19,060 bases of DNA. It comes from Syntrophaceae bacterium UBA5619 (GTDB lineage Bacteria; Desulfobacterota; Syntrophia; Syntrophales; UBA5619). The DNA is taken from NCBI GenBank assembly GCA_002424545.1, contig DIKL01000006.1, positions 1-19,060 of the forward strand, in the 5' to 3' direction. Positions 14,623 through 19,060 of the stretch are shown here, piece by piece; the stretch's first letter is position 1; the number at the start of each line of letters is the position of its first letter. A program made the translations under genes and the position numbers. The notes beneath the pieces were generated by a model, which made no database searches, was not told the DNA's origin, and saw only the letters and a list, made by a program, of their open reading frames with translations.

Positions 14623-15948
14623 CTACTTTTTGGGATGGCGCGGGTCCTTCATCTGCTCGGTCTGCCGGCCGAAGGATGCGGTGTCCAGCCCCTTGAGCGG
14701 ATGGTTCTTTTCGTACATTCCCTTGAGTTTCCGGGCCCGTATCTCGGGATAGAAGGTGTTGATCGCCGTCTGGCTGCGGTCCAGCGGTGCTTCTTCGATG
14801 ACGTACTCGTCCGAACCCAGGCCGTTGGCGACGCCGCCATGAACCTGCGCCTCGACATCCTTTCCCTTGATCAGGTTGAGTTTCTTCGCGCCGCATTCCA
14901 GCGCCCCGAACTCCTCCGCCTCGGAATTGAGGAGGCCCGGGGCGGCGTTCATCATGTCGATGCAGGCCTTGTCGATGGCCACCGGATCGTAGGAAGCCAG
15001 GATGCCGATGCCGTTCACGATGGGGGTGTCGGTCCAGCCGTAACAGTCGCAGCTCGGGGAGATGTCCATCGCGAAATTGAGAAAGAAGGCCTTCCCCGCA
15101 TCCTTGGTCATCATGCAGGCCAGCGCCGAATCGGCGATGCGGCGGCCGAGGGTGGGAAGATGGTCGAAACGCTGAATCGCCTTGATTCCGGCCATGTTGA
15201 CGCAGAGGTTTGCGCATGCGAAGCAGTAGACGCAACTGTCCAGGTCCACCGTGAGCCCCTGATCCGTCACCTTCACGGACCCTTCCGGGCAGCAATCCTC
15301 GCAGACCTGCCACCATTCGCACTTTCGGCCCGGGCAAAGCGAAGCGTCGATGACGGGCTTGTCGCCGGCCAGCGCCCCGTGGAGGTTCATCTTGCCGCGC
15401 TTGCTCGCCCCGCCGACGCCGATGTTCTTGAGCGATCCCCCGTAGCCGCCGGCCGGGTGTCCCTTGAAATGGGCCACCGATAAAAGCGCATCCGCGTCGG
15501 CAATCGCGCGGGACACGAACTGCTTTGTGAGGTAGTTTCCCCGCCCCTGGAGGTCTACGGTCACATCATCGGTCCCGAGCCAGCCGTCGGCGATGACGAT
15601 GGGGCAGCCGACGGACCCCTGGTTGTAGCCGTTGTTGTTCGCCGTTTCGAGATGGTCCATCGCCAGGGTCCGACTGATCCAGGGGTGGTAGGGCATGGTC
15701 GTCGTGTCGGTGACGAAGGGTCGCATTCCCCGCTCCTTGAGCAGGGTGACGAGGGTGCTGATGATCACGGGCCGCAGATAGCCGACGTTGTAGGCCTCGC
15801 CCATGTGGGTCTTGACCGCCACGATATCGCCTTTCCGCAAACCGTCCAGCCATCCCGAATACTCCAGGAGCTGGCGGGCCTTGATGGCCGTCGATTCCAG
15901 GAAACGTCGTGCGCGGGCATTCATGAACCAGATTTTCGATGGCGCCAT
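14623..15948 (-). CDS. DUF362 domain protein with ferredoxin-type Fe-S site
   Basis: 441 residues; ATG 15948 is preceded by AAGGAGGG. The N-terminal two hundred residues match DUF362 (VAVKTHMGEAYNVGYLRP at 44-60, HFKGHPAGGYGGSLKNIGVG at 160-179). A ferredoxin-like region follows: CVYCFACANLC gives a perfect C-x2-C-x2-C-x3-C set (C239, C242, C245, C249) expected to bind [4Fe-4S]. A second cluster of cysteines (C205, C210, C216, C219, C220) is irregular, and may bind a modified cluster. DUF362 proteins are common in anaerobes and mostly uncharacterised; no signal peptide is visible, so it should be cytoplasmic. It sits upstream of the acyl-CoA dehydrogenase with a 42-base gap, behind an intrinsic terminator that isolates it from the previous genes. 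A part in electron transfer or cofactor handling is inferred from that pairing only. Confidence 0.88.
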   Translation of the reverse strand: MAPSKIWFMNARARRFLESTAIKARQLLEYSGWLDGLRKGDIVAVKTHMGEAYNVGYLRPVIISTLVTLLKERGMRPFVTDTTTMPYHPWISRTLAMDHLETANNNGYNQGSVGCPIVIADGWLGTDDVTVDLQGRGNYLTKQFVSRAIADADALLSVAHFKGHPAGGYGGSLKNIGVGGASKRGKMNLHGALAGDKPVIDASLCPGRKCEWWQVCEDCCPEGSVKVTDQGLTVDLDSCVYCFACANLCVNMAGIKAIQRFDHLPTLGRRIADSALACMMTKDAGKAFFLNFAMDISPSCDCYGWTDTPIVNGIGILASYDPVAIDKACIDMMNAAPGLLNSEAEEFGALECGAKKLNLIKGKDVEAQVHGGVANGLGSDEYVIEEAPLDRSQTAINTFYPEIRARKLKGMYEKNHPLKGLDTASFGRQTEQMKDPRHPKK

Positions 15949-16023
15949 GGTCCCTCCTTATCCATTCCGAGAAAGTGACCGCTTTACGCGGAAAACAGGA
16001 AATGAGCAATGATTCCGACCTGT

Positions 16024-16045
16024 AAAAAACGGCAACCTCGCCGTT
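16024..16045 (-). terminator. Intrinsic (Rho-independent) terminator
   Basis: On the minus strand AACGGC-GAGGTT-GCCGTT forms a perfect 6-bp stem with 6-base loop, followed at once by four further T residues (a run of six T in all including the stem end). It lies about 250 bases past the stop of the racemase-like gene and about 75 bases before the DUF362 start, so it marks the boundary of two transcription units. Confidence 0.7.
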
Positions 16046-16215
16046 CCCACCGCATCGGTCAACCGGCTGTCGGCGGCAGCGACGGCGAAGGGGAAATCCT
16101 CTGTCAACGAAAGATGGAGGGAGCGCTTTTGAGACTGGTTTCCCGGGCAGATTAACAAGGGACGACCCCTTTTTCAACAAGAATATGCGCACCGCCGACC
16201 GCAAGCGATTCCCCA

Positions 16216-16239
16216 CCCTCCGGCTTTTTGCCGGCAGGG
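16216..16239 (-). repeat. Bulged hairpin in the 3' tail of the racemase-like gene
   Basis: Minus strand CCCT-G-CCGGC, loop AAAAA, GCCGG-AGGG: nine base pairs with one unpaired G. No T-run follows, so it is not a standard terminator; it could stabilise the message end or be part of a small RNA. Confidence 0.4.
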
Positions 16240-16259
16240 CCCGAAACCTCTGTTACGGC

Positions 16260-16285
16260 CACGCCGGTCCGTACCCTCCGGCGTG
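16260..16285 (-). repeat. 8-bp stem hairpin just after the racemase-like stop codon
   Basis: CACGCCGG and CCGGCGTG pair perfectly around a 10-base loop, starting about 12 bases after the stop codon at 16298-16300. No T-run follows. Probably a stability hairpin or weak pause site. Confidence 0.4.
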
Positions 16286-16297
16286 ATCTTGGCGCGT

Positions 16298-17479
16298 TCA
16301 GCGGAACAGTCCCGTCTTTTCGAATTCGTCGATCTCGTCGTTACGGTAGCCAAGTCTGAGGAGAACCTCTCGCGTATGGATGCCCGCCGCGCAGCCGGCC
16401 GGACCGTATTCCGGCGGCGTGGCCGAATAGCGGATCGGATGGCCGGGCTGTTTCACCTTGCCGCCCCCCGGCAGGCCCACCTCGACCACCATCCCGCGCG
16501 CCCGGACCTGATCGTCTTCCAGCGCCTCGCCCAGCGACAGGACCGGCTCCACGCAGGCGTCGATCTTCCCGAACAAGGCCGTCCACTCGTCCCGGGTCTT
16601 CGTTTTCACCGCCCGGCGCACCTCTTCCTTGACGCGCGGCAGATCCGAAGGGATCACGCCGCCGGAAATCAGATCGGGTCGACCGATCGCCTCGCAGAAA
16701 GCGGAAAAGAATTGCGGCTCCAGGCCGCCGACGCTGATGTATTTCCCGTCCCTGGTTTCGTAGAAATCGTAGAGCGAACCGCCGTTGAGGACCCCCTCCC
16801 CGCAGCAGTTTTCCGATCCGTCCACCAGATACGCGGCGGCGAAAAGGGCGTTGAAGGCGACGGCGCCGTCGGTCATCGAAACATCCAGATACTGCCCCTC
16901 GCCGGTCCGGTTCCGGTGGACGACGGCCGCCAGGATGCCGATCACCGCGTGGTTCGACCCCGAGGCGACGTCGGCAATCTGGACCCCGCAAAGACAGGGG
17001 CCGGTCTCCTTGCGTCCCGAGCAGGCGGCCACGCCCGCGCGGGCGAGGTAGTTGATGTCGTGCCCCGCGCGGTTTCTCATCGGCCCCGTCTGGCCGTACC
17101 CGGTCAGCGAGCAATAGATCAGCGAGGGATGGGTCGTCTTGAGCGATCCGTAGTCCAAACCAAGCTTGGCCATGACGCCGGGGCGGAACTGTTCGATCAC
17201 GATGTCGTATTCGCCGACCAGTTTGCGGATGATCGCGCCGGCCCTCGGGTCCTTGAGGTTCAGCGTCATGCAGCGCTTCCCGCGGCCGAGGTAGGCGATT
17301 GCGCAGGAGAGGTTCGTGCCCGGCAAAAACGGCGGCAGAAAAGAGGCCAGGTCCGGGCGCGAGCCGGATACGATGCGCAGAACGTCCGCGCCGAGATCCG
17401 CCAGCGTCATTGTCGCGTAGGGCCCCGGCAAGAGCGTCGTGAAATCGAGAATCTTCATTCCTTTCAGCGGACCGGCCAT
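16298..17479 (-). CDS. CoA transferase family III protein, alpha-methylacyl-CoA racemase-like
   Basis: 393 residues from ATG 17479 (MAGPLKGMKILDF), preceded by GAGGGGG. CaiB/BaiF fold hallmarks are seen at LLPGPYATMTLADLGADV (16-33), GRGKRCMTLNLKDP and the block LTGYGQTGPMRNRAGHDINY. The three residues used by alpha-methylacyl-CoA racemase line up in place and spacing: H140 (AGHDINY), D170 (QIADVASG) and E254 (VGGLEPQFF). This favours 2-methylacyl-CoA epimerisation, needed for oxidising branched acids, over a CoA transfer. Its start overlaps the 3' end of the 5'-nucleotidase gene by 16 bases, implying coupled expression. It may serve the same acyl-CoA pathway as the ligase and dehydrogenase in this window. 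Family very sure; racemase activity moderately sure, since family III transferases look alike. Confidence 0.9.
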   Translation of the reverse strand: MAGPLKGMKILDFTTLLPGPYATMTLADLGADVLRIVSGSRPDLASFLPPFLPGTNLSCAIAYLGRGKRCMTLNLKDPRAGAIIRKLVGEYDIVIEQFRPGVMAKLGLDYGSLKTTHPSLIYCSLTGYGQTGPMRNRAGHDINYLARAGVAACSGRKETGPCLCGVQIADVASGSNHAVIGILAAVVHRNRTGEGQYLDVSMTDGAVAFNALFAAAYLVDGSENCCGEGVLNGGSLYDFYETRDGKYISVGGLEPQFFSAFCEAIGRPDLISGGVIPSDLPRVKEEVRRAVKTKTRDEWTALFGKIDACVEPVLSLGEALEDDQVRARGMVVEVGLPGGGKVKQPGHPIRYSATPPEYGPAGCAAGIHTREVLLRLGYRNDEIDEFEKTGLFR

Positions 17480-19059
17480 TTTACCCCCTCTCTCCCTTTT
17501 GAGGTGAATTCACCTTGCCGCCGAATTCGTCCCTCTTCGCTCGCCCGGATCACCTCGAGCCGCCGGATCGTATCGACCAGCAACTCCCGGAGTGGCAGCC
17601 CCGTTTGGATGTGGTCCTTGCCTTTGAAAACCGTGTAGTTGTCGCCGCCGGTGGCCAGAAAATCGGTGATGGCGACCCTGTAAACCGTTTTGGGCTGCAG
17701 CGGCTGACCGTCTTTTCCGACCCGAACGTTCTCCACCGACCGGCCGCGTACGTCGAACGCGATCCCGGAAACCTGCAAAAAGCCGCCGTCCGCATCCGCC
17801 GGCGTGCGGCTGACGGACCGCAAAAGGGCCTGTTCGATCTCCGCCCCCGTCAACGCCATCGTCACCAATTCATTGGGAAACGGCACGGTTTTAAAGACAT
17901 CCTCCAGCGTGATCGGCCCCTGCCGGATGCTGGCGCGGATCGACCCCGAATTGATCAGGGCGATCTGCGCGCCCGTATGGCCGATCATGATGTCGGCCAC
18001 AAAATTCCCGAGTGAGGTCTCCTGGTGGCGGATGCTTCCGCGCTCGCCGTTCAAGAACATATCCGCATGCCCGATCACCTCCTTGAACCGGTCGCCCAAC
18101 CGCCCCTGATACCCGGCCACGATCGCGGCCACCCTCAGGTCCGGTTCTATCCTGTCGGCGATCGGAATATAGGCGTGGCCCACCAGATCGGCCTTTTTGG
18201 AAACGGGATCGATCCGCAAATCGATCCGGCCCAGAATGCGCCCCTTTTCAAAGGCCTGAAATATCGGAACCCGGCCCACCTGCGGGTACGGCGATAACAG
18301 AATATGGTCGTGCCCGCCGATCACGGCGGCGAGGTCGGGCAGAGCCCCGGCAATCTCCCGGTCTTTTCGGTACCCGCAGTGGGAGAGCAGGACCACCGGC
18401 CCCCGGGAGCGAACCCGGTCATAAACCTGTCGGACGGAGGATACCGCTTCGTTCACATCCAGCGCGGCGACATAGGCCGGCAGTGTGGTGGTCAGCAGCT
18501 CTTCGGTAGTGACGCCGATCACAGTGACCTCCAGGCCATCCCTCAATGGAATGGTCCGGAAGGCATTGCAGAGCGGCCGGCCGCCGGCCTTCTCCACGAT
18601 GTTGGCGCTCAGAAACGGGAAAGCGGCCCTGCCCTGCAACTGGCGGAAGTTTTCCAATCCGAAGTCGAATTCGTGGTTGCCGACGGTGACCACGTCGACG
18701 CCCATCGCGTTGAGGCATTCGACATCCGGCTCGCCGCGGAACACCGTGGACATCGGCGTGCCCTGCAGCAGGTCACCGGCCACCAGAAGCAACGTGCGGA
18801 TATTTTTGCGGCTGTTTTCCGCGCGGATGTCGCGGACCACGGCGGCCATGCGGGCAATGCCGCCCACCTCCTCCTTTTTGTCCCCGTTTTTGATTTCAAA
18901 CGGCACCAGATGGCCGTGCGGGTCGTTGAAAAACAGGATCGTCAGCGGGATCGGCTCGGACGGCGCACCCCGGGACAGATGACCGGCGCAACCCGCTGCC
19001 CAGATCAGCAGAAGTAACGCCAGAAAAAGTCTTGCCTTTTCTTTTACAGTAGTTTGGCA
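17464..19059 (-). CDS. 5'-nucleotidase / UshA-like metallophosphoesterase lipoprotein (5' end outside window)
   Basis: At least 531 residues; the frame is open to the window edge, with no usable start codon inside, so a few N-terminal residues are missing. The visible N terminus KARLFLALLLLIWAAGC is a lipoprotein signal peptide, so the mature enzyme should be anchored in the cell envelope. An in-frame GTG at 18906 would delete both signal and the first metal motif and is not the start. Catalytic N-terminal domain motifs: FFNDPHGHL (bases about 18904-18930), VAGDLLQGTP, VGNHEFDFG, LLSHCGYR and IGGHDHIL. The C-terminal substrate domain contains NSGSIRASIRQG, LTGAEIEQAL and ATGGDNYTVF, typical of 5'-nucleotidases. 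It removes phosphate from nucleotides or related sugar phosphates outside the cytoplasm. Followed by the racemase-like gene with a 16-base overlap. NDPHGH differs from the common NDxHG only in the middle residue. Confidence 0.92.
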   Translation of the reverse strand, partial: CQTTVKEKARLFLALLLLIWAAGCAGHLSRGAPSEPIPLTILFFNDPHGHLVPFEIKNGDKKEEVGGIARMAAVVRDIRAENSRKNIRTLLLVAGDLLQGTPMSTVFRGEPDVECLNAMGVDVVTVGNHEFDFGLENFRQLQGRAAFPFLSANIVEKAGGRPLCNAFRTIPLRDGLEVTVIGVTTEELLTTTLPAYVAALDVNEAVSSVRQVYDRVRSRGPVVLLSHCGYRKDREIAGALPDLAAVIGGHDHILLSPYPQVGRVPIFQAFEKGRILGRIDLRIDPVSKKADLVGHAYIPIADRIEPDLRVAAIVAGYQGRLGDRFKEVIGHADMFLNGERGSIRHQETSLGNFVADIMIGHTGAQIALINSGSIRASIRQGPITLEDVFKTVPFPNELVTMALTGAEIEQALLRSVSRTPADADGGFLQVSGIAFDVRGRSVENVRVGKDGQPLQPKTVYRVAITDFLATGGDNYTVFKGKDHIQTGLPLRELLVDTIRRLEVIRASEEGRIRRQGEFTSKGREGVKWPVR

Positions 19060-19060
19060 G

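Larger units (their letters stand above)
15949..16297. other. Intergenic region: structured tail of the upstream operon plus DUF362 promoter region
   Basis: 349 bases with no supported gene. Reading the minus strand, it holds a hairpin just after the racemase-like stop (16260-16285, 8-bp stem), a second bulged hairpin (16216-16239), then about 170 bases without recognised features, and an intrinsic terminator at 16024-16045. The remaining ~75 bases before the DUF362 ribosome site must contain its promoter; no clear -35/-10 pair is visible. The short open frames here lack start signals. Confidence 0.6.

Noticed and set aside
15958..16158. Short minus-strand open frame (66 codons) in the gap before the DUF362 gene
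   Set aside because: It spans the intrinsic terminator at 16024-16045, and no family is recognised.
18906..18906. GTG at 18906 as start of the nucleotidase
   Set aside because: The metal motif NDPHGH and a lipoprotein signal peptide are encoded just upstream in the same frame.

Overview
The window is a GC-rich bacterial segment with short intergenic gaps, strong AAGGAG-type ribosome binding sites and many acyl-CoA genes (ligase, large acyl-CoA dehydrogenase, racemase-like CoA transferase family III). It also carries an Fe-S DUF362 protein, a thiol peroxiredoxin and a C_GCAxxG_C_C redox protein. Together these suggest an anaerobic or syntrophic deltaproteobacterium (Desulfobacterota, Syntrophales-like). 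This is inference from gene content; there is no rRNA or other phylogenetic marker here. I see no tRNA, rRNA, CRISPR array or intact insertion sequence.

Layout, left to right. (1) 1-2643, plus strand: the C-terminal part of an MrfA/YprA-type DNA helicase followed by an MrfB/YprB-type DEDD exonuclease, the pair known from Bacillus as a DNA-damage excision repair system. (2) 2726-4183, minus: a DASS-type anion/dicarboxylate carrier. It is divergent from (3) 4497-5657, plus: a lipoprotein of unknown function with three CxxC motifs. (4) 5690-11830, minus: six co-directional genes. In transcription order these are a peroxiredoxin, an AMP-forming acyl-CoA ligase, a YfcE-like phosphoesterase with a probable TTG start, a DUF1537 four-carbon acid sugar kinase, a PdxA/PdxA2 dehydrogenase and a C_GCAxxG_C_C protein. 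Kinase plus PdxA2 is the core of threonate-type four-carbon acid sugar catabolism (acid sugar to its 4-phosphate, then oxidation and decarboxylation to dihydroxyacetone phosphate). (5) 12130-12735, plus: a membrane-anchored lytic transglycosylase, divergent from the peroxiredoxin gene. The divergent gap has a candidate shared palindromic -35 element and an inverted repeat over one -10. (6) 12772-15948, minus: a DUF362 ferredoxin-like protein followed 42 bases later by a ~600-residue acyl-CoA dehydrogenase. (7) 16298-19059, minus: a 5'-nucleotidase-type lipoprotein (5' end outside the window) overlapping a CaiB/BaiF-family protein with the alpha-methylacyl-CoA racemase triad. A good intrinsic terminator at 16024-16045 separates (7) from (6).

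As a whole the segment joins acyl-CoA activation and oxidation with sugar-acid phosphate breakdown and thiol/Fe-S redox proteins, next to a DNA repair pair. No clearly undescribed system stands out. The observations most worth checking are the mixed six-gene minus-strand cluster with the kinase-PdxA2 module, the DUF362/acyl-CoA dehydrogenase pairing, the CxxC lipoprotein, the divergent regulatory region at 11890-11980 and the structured 250-base tail after the racemase-like gene.
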